Assembly: GCA_050290245.1 (NCBI GenBank)
Contig: JBNKHH010000027.1
Location: 1 to 6,445 of the forward strand
DNA length: 6,445 bases
DNA from: JBNKHH01 sp050290245
Lineage (GTDB): Bacteria > Pseudomonadota > Alphaproteobacteria > Rhodobacterales > Rhodobacteraceae
Direction of reading: 5' to 3'
Part shown: in pieces, positions 1-6,129 of the stretch
How positions within the stretch are numbered: the first letter of the stretch is position 1
How the letters are laid out: each line of letters starts with the position of its first letter
Position numbers and translations under genes: made by a program
The notes under the pieces: generated by a model
Seen by the model: the letters and a program-made list of their open reading frames with translations, nothing else
Told to the model about the DNA's origin: nothing
Databases searched by the model: none

Positions 1-855
1 ATGGGCCATGGCATGGCCAAGAACATCGTCGAGGCGGGCTACCCGCTCGTCGCAATGGCGCACCGGAAACGCGAGGCCATCGAAGACCTGATCACCCGAG
101 GCGCGACCGAGGTCAAAACCCCGAAAGAAATGGCCGAACAGGCCGAGGTCATCTTCCTCTGCGTCACCGGCTCCCCCCAAGTCGAAGCCAACGTGCGCGG
201 CGACACTGGCCTCCTCGCAGGGCTTCGGAAAGATGCCGTCATCGTCGACTGCTCCACCGCCGACCCGGTCTCGACCCTGACACTTGCCGCCGAGATCAAA
301 GCCGCCGGAGGCCACATGGCCGACGCCCCTCTGTCGCGCACCCCGAAAGAGGCCTGGGAAGGCACGCTCGACGCCATGGTCGGCGCCGATGATGCCACCT
401 TCGCCCGCATCAAGCCGATCATCGACACCTGGGCGGGCGTCATCGTCCACCTCGGCGAAACCGGCCTTGGCCACAAGATGAAGCTGATCAACAACTTCGT
501 CGCCATGGGCTACGCCGCGCTCTACGCTGAAGCCCTCGCGCTCGCGCGGAAATCCGGCGTCTCGCCCGAACAGTTCGACAGCGTCATCCGCCCGGGCCGC
601 CTCTCGAACGGCTTTTATGAGACCTTCATGAAATGGACCCTCGAGGGCGACGAAAAGGCCCACCAGTTCACCATCGCCAACGCGCATAAGGACATGCGCT
701 ACCTCTCCAATCTCGCCACCTCGGTCAGCGCCGTGAACCCGCTCCAATCGGCGGTCCGCAACGCGTTTGCAGGCATGGAGGCCGCGGGCGAGGCCGAGCG
801 CTTTGTGCCGATGTTGGCTGATTTCATCGCGCGGCAGAACGGGTTGGAGAAGTAA
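1..855 (+). CDS. NAD(P)-dependent beta-hydroxyacid dehydrogenase (HIBADH superfamily), 5'-truncated
   Basis: Seen: 284 codons in an open frame ending in TAA. The first codons, MGHGMAKNI, match the end of the Rossmann glycine loop (GxGxMGxxMAxN) that normally sits about 8-12 residues into these proteins. The ATG at position 1 is therefore probably an internal Met and the true start lies left of the window. Further landmarks: DCSTADP (83-89), the substrate loop DAPLSRTP (108-115) with Ser112, and GLGHKMKLINNF (155-166) carrying the catalytic Lys161 and the Asn164-Asn165 pair. An all-helical C-terminal domain follows. Family knowledge: such enzymes oxidise or reduce 3-hydroxy acids or their semialdehydes in the cytoplasm. 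Odd: the usual Gly-Gly after the loop Ser is Arg-Thr, recalling the GRTS loop of the sulfolactaldehyde reductase YihU. The substrate is unassigned. The gene converges on the TRAP operon and has higher third-position GC, so it need not belong to that module. Confidence 0.9.
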   Translation: MGHGMAKNIVEAGYPLVAMAHRKREAIEDLITRGATEVKTPKEMAEQAEVIFLCVTGSPQVEANVRGDTGLLAGLRKDAVIVDCSTADPVSTLTLAAEIKAAGGHMADAPLSRTPKEAWEGTLDAMVGADDATFARIKPIIDTWAGVIVHLGETGLGHKMKLINNFVAMGYAALYAEALALARKSGVSPEQFDSVIRPGRLSNGFYETFMKWTLEGDEKAHQFTIANAHKDMRYLSNLATSVSAVNPLQSAVRNAFAGMEAAGEAERFVPMLADFIARQNGLEK

Positions 856-986
856 AGGGAGAATGGAGGCATTGGCTTTCCCCTTTGTGGACAAAGTTGC
901 CACTCGACCAGCCTGGACCAGATGGTGATCCTGGCCCGTCTTGATGATTCACCAAACGCTGCAAGAACGTCTGTTTTTTCCTAACG
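856..986. other. Convergent intergenic gap
   Basis: This 131-bp stretch separates the 3' ends of the dehydrogenase and the permease. It holds a small hairpin, CTTTG-TGGA-CAAAG (883-896), a 6-bp inverted repeat TGGTGA/TCACCA (923-928 and 949-954), and a T6 run at 974-979. None of these is arranged as a convincing stem directly followed by T residues. A weak terminator for the plus-strand dehydrogenase, from the TGGTGA/TCACCA stem to the T6 run 19 bp later, is possible but not supported. I found no convincing coding sequence in it. Confidence 0.4.
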
Positions 987-2903
987 TCACGGCAACTCCG
1001 TTGCTGCCCTAACAAAAACCGAGCCATCGGCCCAATTACCATTCGTGCGCGCGAAAGCGGCGACCACCGTGACCGTGAGCCAGCCCACCACCAGGCCGAT
1101 CAGCCAGGCCGGGGATCCGGACGGCGCGATCACGGCGACGAGGCCGGCCAGACCGATGAAGACGCGCATCGGGATCGCCAGGGGCCGGATGCACCAGCCG
1201 CCGAAGGCAATGGCCCAAAGGCTCGTCGAGATAAGCAATCCGAAGGCGCTGAGCGCGACGGTGCCAAAGCTGCCTTCGCCAAGAATGCCCATGTCGAAGA
1301 CGAAACCGAAAGGGATGAAGAAGGCGACGAGGCTCAGGCCGAAGGCCGAGAGACTGGTCCGCACTACGGAGGCCTCGCCGACCGCTGCCGCTGCGAAAGA
1401 CGCCAGCGCCACGGGCGGGGTCACCATCGACAAGACGCAATAATAGAAGATGAAGAAGTGGGCAGCCAGCGGCGGGATGCCAAGTTCCTGGATCGGGGGC
1501 ACAAAGAGCACAGCACCGATGATGTAGGCGGCGACCGTCGGCAGCCCCATGCCCATGATGATGCATCCGAACATGGCCAGGGTCAGCGAGGCGTAGATCG
1601 AGCCCTCGGAGAGGCTCAGTAGCGACCCCGCGAATTTCAGCGCCAGATTCGACTGGACCGCCACGGCGATGACAAGCCCAATGGCGGCAATGGGCACCGC
1701 AACCTCCGCGGCCTGACGGGGCGCGTCCCGCAGACCTTCGACGACCTCCTTCCAGCCGATCCATGTCGTCTTGCGGAAGAACGGCACGACGAAGCACGAG
1801 ACTGAGGCTAGGACTGCAGAGTAAGCGGCCGAGTAGCCCGAGACCAGAAGCACGATAAGGATCACCGGCGGCAGGATCAGGTGCAGTCTCGGCAGAATAG
1901 TATCGGTTGCACTGACTTCTTCGGCGGTCAGGGCCCGGATGCCTTCCCGGCGGGCAGTTAGGTCCACGACCAGCAGCAAAGCCAGGTAGAAGGCGATGGC
2001 CGGGATCAGTCCCGCGAGCGCGATTTCGACGTATGGAACGTTGACAAGTTCGGCCATCACGAAGGCGGCAACGCCCATGACCGGTGGCATCAGTTGCCCG
2101 CCGGTCGAGGCGATGGCCTCGGTCCCGGCGGCCCTGTGGGCGGGAATGCCCGTCCGTTTCATCAGTGGGATGGTGAAGACACCGGTCGAGACGACGTTGG
2201 CAACCGCGCTTCCGGAGATCGAACCCATCAGCGAAGACCCGATGATTGCGGCCTTGGCGGTCCCGCCTGTGGCCCGTCCAGCCAGACGGATCGCCAGGTC
2301 GATGAACAATTGCCCGCCGCCGACTGCACCGTAGAAGGCACCGAAGAGTATGAAGTAAAAGATAAAGCTCGCCGACGTCGAGGTGGTGATCCCCAGTACA
2401 CCTGCGGTGGTCATCGTCGTGATCTCGGTCGCCGCCTCGACATCGAAGCCGCGGAACCAAAGCCAGCCGGGCAATACGTCGCCCCAGAAACCGTATGCAA
2501 TGAAGGCCAACAGCACCCACACCAGAATCCAGCCCACGGCCCGGCGCGATCCTTCAAGGAGCAACAATACCAGCAGCGCTCCTGCCGCAATATCAGTCGG
2601 GAAGATCGGCGAGACGTTCTCCATTCGGGTGGTCAGGCGGTCAAACCCGGTGAGGTAGTATCCTGCGACCAGCAGCGATGCCAGGATCAGCAATCCATCA
2701 ATACTGCGGTTGAGCCAGCCCGGCAGGGCAGGGATACTCAGTGGTTTGAAGAGAAAGAGCAGGACCAAAGCCGCGCAGAGGTGCATCGGTCGTTCGAAGA
2801 GCGGCTGTTGAGGCTCGAACAGGATCCAGACCTGGAAAAGGATGAACCCGATCCCGATCAGGAAGGTCGGTGACAAGGTGGTTTTGCGCAAGGTCTGTTC
2901 CAT
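987..2903 (-). CDS. TRAP transporter permease, fused small and large subunits (TAXI-associated DctQM type)
   Basis: Inner-membrane permease of a tripartite ATP-independent periplasmic transporter, expected to couple cation (usually Na+) influx to import of the substrate delivered by the TAXI protein encoded just upstream. Seen: 638 residues from MEQTLRK, almost entirely hydrophobic. The N-terminal ~150 residues (membrane segments near 13-29, 41-57, 69-86, 104-118 and 123-140) resemble a 4-TM small-subunit-like domain. The large-subunit core follows: the G-S-S-L-M-G stretch with S-G-S-A (222-233), the TEAIASTGGQLMPP loop (261-274), GMGLPTVAAY (451-460) and MVTPPVALASF (493-503). Two or three extra helices close the C terminus. 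Start choice: the open frame runs 86 codons further upstream, but that part is Arg/Pro-rich, lies over the TAXI gene and follows no ribosome site. The hydrophobic protein begins at 2903, with a weak AGGCTGGA upstream. Family assignment is firm; the substrate is unknown. Confidence 0.93.
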   Translation of the reverse strand: MEQTLRKTTLSPTFLIGIGFILFQVWILFEPQQPLFERPMHLCAALVLLFLFKPLSIPALPGWLNRSIDGLLILASLLVAGYYLTGFDRLTTRMENVSPIFPTDIAAGALLVLLLLEGSRRAVGWILVWVLLAFIAYGFWGDVLPGWLWFRGFDVEAATEITTMTTAGVLGITTSTSASFIFYFILFGAFYGAVGGGQLFIDLAIRLAGRATGGTAKAAIIGSSLMGSISGSAVANVVSTGVFTIPLMKRTGIPAHRAAGTEAIASTGGQLMPPVMGVAAFVMAELVNVPYVEIALAGLIPAIAFYLALLLVVDLTARREGIRALTAEEVSATDTILPRLHLILPPVILIVLLVSGYSAAYSAVLASVSCFVVPFFRKTTWIGWKEVVEGLRDAPRQAAEVAVPIAAIGLVIAVAVQSNLALKFAGSLLSLSEGSIYASLTLAMFGCIIMGMGLPTVAAYIIGAVLFVPPIQELGIPPLAAHFFIFYYCVLSMVTPPVALASFAAAAVGEASVVRTSLSAFGLSLVAFFIPFGFVFDMGILGEGSFGTVALSAFGLLISTSLWAIAFGGWCIRPLAIPMRVFIGLAGLVAVIAPSGSPAWLIGLVVGWLTVTVVAAFARTNGNWADGSVFVRAATELP

Positions 2904-2942
2904 GTCGGGAGTTCCAGCCTGAAGGGGGAGCAAGAATGGGGG

Positions 2943-2971
2943 GCCGACGCCAGGATGAGCCCGGCGTCGGC
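2943..2971 (-). promoter_or_regulatory. Intercistronic hairpin between TAXI and permease genes
   Basis: Seen: GCCGACGCC (2943-2951) and GGCGTCGGC (2963-2971) are perfect 9-bp inverted arms. Read on the transcribed strand, the inner bases add two G-C pairs and one G-U pair, giving about 12 bp with a 5-nt loop. It lies between the TAXI stop (2983) and the permease start (2903). The sequence after it on the transcript is C-rich with no T run, so it is not a classical intrinsic terminator. Inference: a 3'-end stabiliser or partial attenuator that would leave more binding-protein mRNA than permease mRNA. Confidence 0.6.
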
Positions 2972-2982
2972 GGCGAGCGGAC

Positions 2983-3978
2983 TTACATCCAACCCTTTTC
3001 CTTGTAGTAGCGGATTGCGCCGGGGTGCAGTTCGATGCCGGTGTTCTCGGGTTTCCAGGCGTTCTCGGGCTTGAAGAAGCTCCAGGCGGCATGTGCCTTT
3101 CCCATGTCTTCGGCGTTCTCGCACAGCGTCTTGGTGATTTCGTAGGCCGTATCATCATCAAGCGAGGCGCTGGCGATCAGCACGGTGCCGAGGTTCGCGC
3201 CAGTGTTCGCTTCGGTCTGGTCCTCGAACCAGGGGCCGTACTTGCCTGGTGCCAAGCCATTTGCTGCAAGCAGATCGAGCGCCTCCTGGGGAACGTCCAG
3301 ATACACCATATCGGCAGTCAGGTTGACCTCGGTGATCGTCGGATGGTTCTTGATCATCGTGTCGATGTAGATGTCGGCATTCCCATTGCGGATCGAGTCA
3401 GCGATCTGGCCCTGTGCGACCTGGATCACGTCGCCACCGTCTGCCTTCACCTTGTCGAAGCTGGAACCGTAGGCTTCCAGGATCATCTGAGCCGCCGGAA
3501 CGGCGCTCGACCCGGTCGGCTTGATCAGGAGCGTGAACGGCTTGCCGGACCTGATGATCTCGGCCAGGTCGGTGGTGCCCATGGCGTCGGTAAACTCTTT
3601 GCGGGCCATCACGCCGACGTAGACGTTGTTGAGACCGCCAACGAGCGCCTGGATGTCCGGTGCAGAAGCCCCCTCGTAGGCCGGATGCCCTTCACTGGCC
3701 CATTTGGCCGTCGCGACGTTCGAGAGCGCGATTTCGGCCTTGCCGCCCTGCACGACCATCGGGTTGGAGACGCCGCCGCCTCGGGCGATGATTTCAACCG
3801 AGTTGGCGCCGAGCTTGGGTTCGATCATTTGCTCCAGTGTCGCAGCAAAAACATACCAGGCGGTGCCTTCGCGCATGGCACCGATACGAACATCCTGGGC
3901 TAGGGCAGAAGTCGCGACGGTTGCCGCCGTTAGGGCGATTGCAGCCGCTTTCAGATGGTTGCGGAAATTGGTGATCAT
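2983..3978 (-). CDS. TAXI family TRAP transporter solute-binding protein
   Basis: Periplasmic receptor that captures the substrate and hands it to the fused permease encoded downstream. Seen: 331 residues. The N terminus is a textbook Sec signal peptide: a short basic region (R6, K10), a hydrophobic Ala-rich core, and a signal peptidase I site SALA-Q with cleavage after residue 27. The mature protein shows TAXI landmarks: REGTAWYVFA (36-45), GGGVSNPMVVQGGKAEIAL (67-85) and the terminal HPGAIRYYKEKGW (318-330). Length is usual for the family. Start choice: ATG at 3978 has the ribosome site GGGAGGA (3985-3991) six bases upstream and directly begins the signal peptide. Longer in-frame readings into the lyase gene lack any such signal. 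Family knowledge: the few characterised TAXI proteins bind small dicarboxylates such as glutamate or 2-oxo/2-hydroxyglutarate. The ligand here cannot be read from the sequence. It lies 56 bp behind the lyase and 79 bp ahead of the permease in one operon. Confidence 0.95.
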   Translation of the reverse strand: MITNFRNHLKAAAIALTAATVATSALAQDVRIGAMREGTAWYVFAATLEQMIEPKLGANSVEIIARGGGVSNPMVVQGGKAEIALSNVATAKWASEGHPAYEGASAPDIQALVGGLNNVYVGVMARKEFTDAMGTTDLAEIIRSGKPFTLLIKPTGSSAVPAAQMILEAYGSSFDKVKADGGDVIQVAQGQIADSIRNGNADIYIDTMIKNHPTITEVNLTADMVYLDVPQEALDLLAANGLAPGKYGPWFEDQTEANTGANLGTVLIASASLDDDTAYEITKTLCENAEDMGKAHAAWSFFKPENAWKPENTGIELHPGAIRYYKEKGWM

Positions 3979-4003
3979 GGTGGTTCCTCCCTTGGGGATT
4001 TTA

Positions 4004-4026
4004 GCCCCCGCCGCCGGGGCGGGGGC
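4004..4026 (-). promoter_or_regulatory. GC-rich hairpin between lyase and TAXI genes
   Basis: Seen: GCCCCCGCC (4004-4012) and GGCGGGGGC (4018-4026) form a perfect 9-bp all-G/C stem with a 5-nt loop. It begins 8 bases after the lyase stop codon and ends 12 bases before the TAXI ribosome site on the transcript. What follows is TAAAATC, not a T run, so Rho-independent termination looks weak. Inference: an mRNA processing or stability element, or a partial terminator, that uncouples expression of the lyase and the transporter. Confidence 0.6.
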
Positions 4027-4034
4027 AAGTCGGA

Positions 4035-4979
4035 TTATTCGGCGGCCAGCAAACCGGCATCGACACGTCCGATACCAGCGGCGTCGAAAGCAGCTTCGAT
4101 CTCGCGCTCGGCAGCTTCGCCGAGGTCCTTGAGCGGTTCGCGGATCGTGGCATGATCGAGCACGCCCCGGTGCCGCAGCCCGATCTTGAGTGCGACGGTG
4201 CCTTCCATGTGCGAGCCGCGATGATAGACGGTACGGGTGACCGGCAGCAGTTGCTCGAAAATCTGGCGGGCTCTCGGGTAGTCCTGGGCCTTGCCTGCGT
4301 GGATCAGATCGATCAGCAGTTCGGGCGCAATGTTGCCGTAGCCGACGAGCAGGCCGTCGACGTCGAACATGGTGGGCAGCAGCCATTCATCGTGGCAGGA
4401 CAGGATCTGCAGGTCGGGCTGCGCCTTTTTCAGTTCGGGGATCTCGACATACCAGCGCTTCATGTTGCGCACGCCGTTCTTCGTCGCGACAACGCCTTCC
4501 TGGGCAGCAATATCAAGCTGTGTTTCCAGGTTGTAGCTGGCTTTGGTGGCGTCGGGGTATTGGAACAGGATTTCCTGCAGGCCAGAGGCCTCCCAGATCG
4601 CCTTGTAACGGTCCTGGGGCGCACCCTTCTGGAATCCGAAACGCAGCCAGCCGTGGTTCGGGTAGACCAGCGCTCCGGTCGCACCGGCGTCCTTGCACTT
4701 CTTGGCTTCTTCAGCAGCGACCTTTGTTCCTTCGCCGGTGATGCCTGCAATGATCGGGACGTCAACGGCGCCTGCGTAGGCGCGGATCAGGTCAAGGCGC
4801 TCGCCTTCGGTCAAGAATGTGCCCTCACCGGCATGGCCAAGTATGACGAGCGATTTCACGTCCTCAAAGGTAGCAAGCCATTTCGCGATGCGTACGTTGG
4901 CGTCGAAATCAACGTCACCATTACGCTTGAAGGCGGTTACTGGGGCGGGGCTCAGGCCGCGCAGATCCATTGGGGTCAT
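4035..4979 (-). CDS. Dihydrodipicolinate synthase/N-acetylneuraminate lyase family protein (Schiff-base aldolase or dehydratase)
   Basis: Cytoplasmic TIM-barrel enzyme of class I Schiff-base chemistry; members add pyruvate to aldehydes, cleave 2-oxo-sugar acids or dehydrate them. Seen: 314 residues, near the family's usual ~300. In order: LSPAPVTAF at strand 1 (9-17), the GHAGE loop (48-52) replacing GTTGE, strand-4 region LVYPNHGW (104-111), FQYPDAT (139-145), Schiff-base region VATKNGVRN with Lys167 (164-172), and LVGYGNIAPELL (211-222). Start at 4979 follows AGGAGA (4988-4993) by 8 bases. It is the first gene of the operon, so its product probably acts on the imported compound. Odd: against E. 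coli DapA (Thr44, Tyr107, Tyr133) I read His49, Pro107 and Phe139, so the classic proton relay is missing although the lysine is kept. It is unlikely to be biosynthetic DapA. Sugar-acid aldolase or dehydratase is the best guess; the substrate is unknown. Confidence 0.92.
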   Translation of the reverse strand: MTPMDLRGLSPAPVTAFKRNGDVDFDANVRIAKWLATFEDVKSLVILGHAGEGTFLTEGERLDLIRAYAGAVDVPIIAGITGEGTKVAAEEAKKCKDAGATGALVYPNHGWLRFGFQKGAPQDRYKAIWEASGLQEILFQYPDATKASYNLETQLDIAAQEGVVATKNGVRNMKRWYVEIPELKKAQPDLQILSCHDEWLLPTMFDVDGLLVGYGNIAPELLIDLIHAGKAQDYPRARQIFEQLLPVTRTVYHRGSHMEGTVALKIGLRHRGVLDHATIREPLKDLGEAAEREIEAAFDAAGIGRVDAGLLAAE

Positions 4980-5012
4980 TTGTTATCTCTCCTGTGGATG
5001 CAATCGCTCAAC

Positions 5013-5019
5013 GGGAACG
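5013..5019. promoter_or_regulatory. Possible auxiliary repressor half-site
   Basis: GGGAACG occurs here and again 12 bp to the right as the left half of the main palindrome. The right half of this copy (ATTGT) is degenerate. It falls inside the predicted 5' leader of the minus-strand operon. It could be a second weak site or a chance repeat. Confidence 0.35.
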
Positions 5020-5023
5020 ATTG

Positions 5024-5037
5024 TGGGAACGTTCCCA
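5024..5037. promoter_or_regulatory. LacI-family operator
   Basis: TGGGAACGTTCCCA is a perfect 14-bp palindrome with a central CG, the layout typical of LacI/GalR operators. It abuts the predicted -10 box of the lyase-transporter promoter (5038-5043) and would cover its start point near 5031, so a bound repressor would block transcription. It lies 63 bp upstream of the divergent LacI gene, the obvious candidate to bind it, and could also affect that gene's own promoter. Confidence 0.8.
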
Positions 5038-5065
5038 AAAATACATTGCAGGCACCCACTGTCAA
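5038..5065 (-). promoter_or_regulatory. Sigma70-type promoter of the lyase-TRAP operon
   Basis: Read on the minus strand, a perfect TTGACA -35 box (5065-5060) is followed after 16 bp by TATTTT (5043-5038, four of six consensus bases). The predicted start near 5031 would give a leader of about 50 nt before the lyase ATG. The operator palindrome begins at the base after the -10 box. The plus-strand promoter of the regulator is less clear: TTGCAG (5046-5051) with TATTCG (5070-5075), 18 bp apart, is only a weak candidate. Confidence 0.7.
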
Positions 5066-5100
5066 GTGCTATTCGTTGATCGACGACAAGAGGGCTGCCC

Positions 5101-6129
5101 ATGAACGACCGACCGAAAGACAAGACTGGCCGCGTGACGCTCCACGACGTTGCGGCGGCGGCGGGCGTGTCAAAGTCAACGGTTTCAAGGCTGTTGGACG
5201 AGCGCCTGCCAAGCTCTCAAAGCAAGAAAGCGGAGCGGGTCCGGCGGATCGCAGACGAGCTTGGATATGTGCGCGACGTGTCCGCGGCCAGCTTGCGCCG
5301 TGGCAAGACCGGCATGATCGGTGTCATAGTGCCCCGCCTGACGGACACGGTGATGGCCATGCTCTACGAATCACTTTCCAAGGCCGCCGTGCGTGCCGGA
5401 ATGTTCACGATCGTGGCGGCGACCGAGGATGATCCCGATGCCGTCCGCCACTCTGCTGATATACTGCTGAGACGTGGCGTGGACGGCCTGATCCTGGCCA
5501 CGGCTCGCCGCAACGACGACGTGACGCGGGAACTGGCAGCAAAAGGCGTGCCATACGTGCTTACCCTCCGAAAGGACGGACACAGCCTGGCGTCGGTCGG
5601 TGACGACAAGCTGGGCGGTTACCTGGCCACCCGCCACCTCATCGACCTCGGGCACCGGCGCATCGGGCTCATAGCGGGCCCGGACCATGCATCGAGCGCC
5701 ACAGGGCGTAGGGACGGATACCTTCAGGCCATGCAAGAGGCCGGCATTGATGTGGATGACCAATGGATCGTGGGGTCGAACTTCAGCATGGAAGCGGGCG
5801 TAGATGCCACGGACAAGCTGATGTCACTGACAAGCCGCCCCACGGCCATCTTCGCAGTGAACGACAATACCGCAATTGGGGCCTTGTCCAGACTGACGGA
5901 GCTTGGACTCAGAGTGCCGGACGACATCTCGCTCGTCGGCTACAACGACGTGCCGGTGGTCTCACATCTGCCGGTGCCACTGACTTCGGTCCGCGTTCCG
6001 TTCGACCAGATCGCCACCAGCGCTCTCGATCTACTTTCTGAGGCGATGACCGATGTGGGCGACCCTGTTCGCATGGCGACGCCAACGCTCATACCCCGCC
6101 GGTCAACGAAGCGTTGGCCTGGGGACTAG
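5101..6129 (+). CDS. LacI/GalR-family transcriptional repressor
   Basis: Cytoplasmic DNA-binding regulator, probably the ligand-controlled repressor of the divergent lyase-TRAP operon. Seen: 342 residues, the family's usual length. The N-terminal helix-turn-helix is RVTLHDVAAAAGVSKSTVSR (11-30), followed by ADELGY (51-56) and a hinge with SAASLRRGKT (61-70), where Leu65 is the expected minor-groove intercalating residue. The periplasmic-binding-protein-like sensor domain starts at GMIGVIVPRLTD (71-82) and shows GPDHASSATGRRDGY (193-207), FAVNDNTAIG (251-260) and SLVGYNDVP (277-285). Start: ATG at 5101 is preceded by GAGGG (5090-5094), six bases away. Odd: the hinge has AASL where ARSL is more usual. 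Family knowledge: ligands are generally sugars or sugar derivatives, which hints at a carbohydrate-derived substrate for this transporter. The effector itself cannot be predicted. Confidence 0.95.
   Translation: MNDRPKDKTGRVTLHDVAAAAGVSKSTVSRLLDERLPSSQSKKAERVRRIADELGYVRDVSAASLRRGKTGMIGVIVPRLTDTVMAMLYESLSKAAVRAGMFTIVAATEDDPDAVRHSADILLRRGVDGLILATARRNDDVTRELAAKGVPYVLTLRKDGHSLASVGDDKLGGYLATRHLIDLGHRRIGLIAGPDHASSATGRRDGYLQAMQEAGIDVDDQWIVGSNFSMEAGVDATDKLMSLTSRPTAIFAVNDNTAIGALSRLTELGLRVPDDISLVGYNDVPVVSHLPVPLTSVRVPFDQIATSALDLLSEAMTDVGDPVRMATPTLIPRRSTKRWPGD

Noticed and set aside
824..1042. Small minus-strand frame of 72 codons over the convergent gap
   Set aside because: It overlaps the ends of both flanking genes, has no clear ribosome site, and shows no recognisable family; I could not confirm a faint impression of transposase-like sequence.
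1036..2520. Minus-strand open frame of about 494 codons within the permease
   Set aside because: Its product is Arg/His/Gly-rich with no membrane segments, a shifted reading of the permease gene.
2904..3161. An N-terminal extension of the permease by 86 residues
   Set aside because: The extension overlaps the TAXI coding sequence and the intercistronic hairpin, is Arg/Pro-rich, and has no ribosome site; the membrane protein begins at the ATG at 2903.
3025..3903. Plus-strand open frame of about 292 codons opposite the TAXI gene
   Set aside because: It mirrors the TAXI reading frame; the TAXI protein has a signal peptide, ribosome site and family motifs, whereas this frame has none.
3979..4386. 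An N-terminal extension of the TAXI protein into the lyase gene
   Set aside because: The ATG at 3978 has a near-ideal ribosome site and starts a signal peptide; the extension would bury the signal peptide inside the protein.
4152..5432. Long plus-strand open frame (about 426 codons) spanning the lyase and the start of the repressor gene
   Set aside because: It is antisense to the lyase and out of frame with the repressor, crosses the divergent control region, and its translation shows no recognisable domain. High GC makes such shadow frames common.
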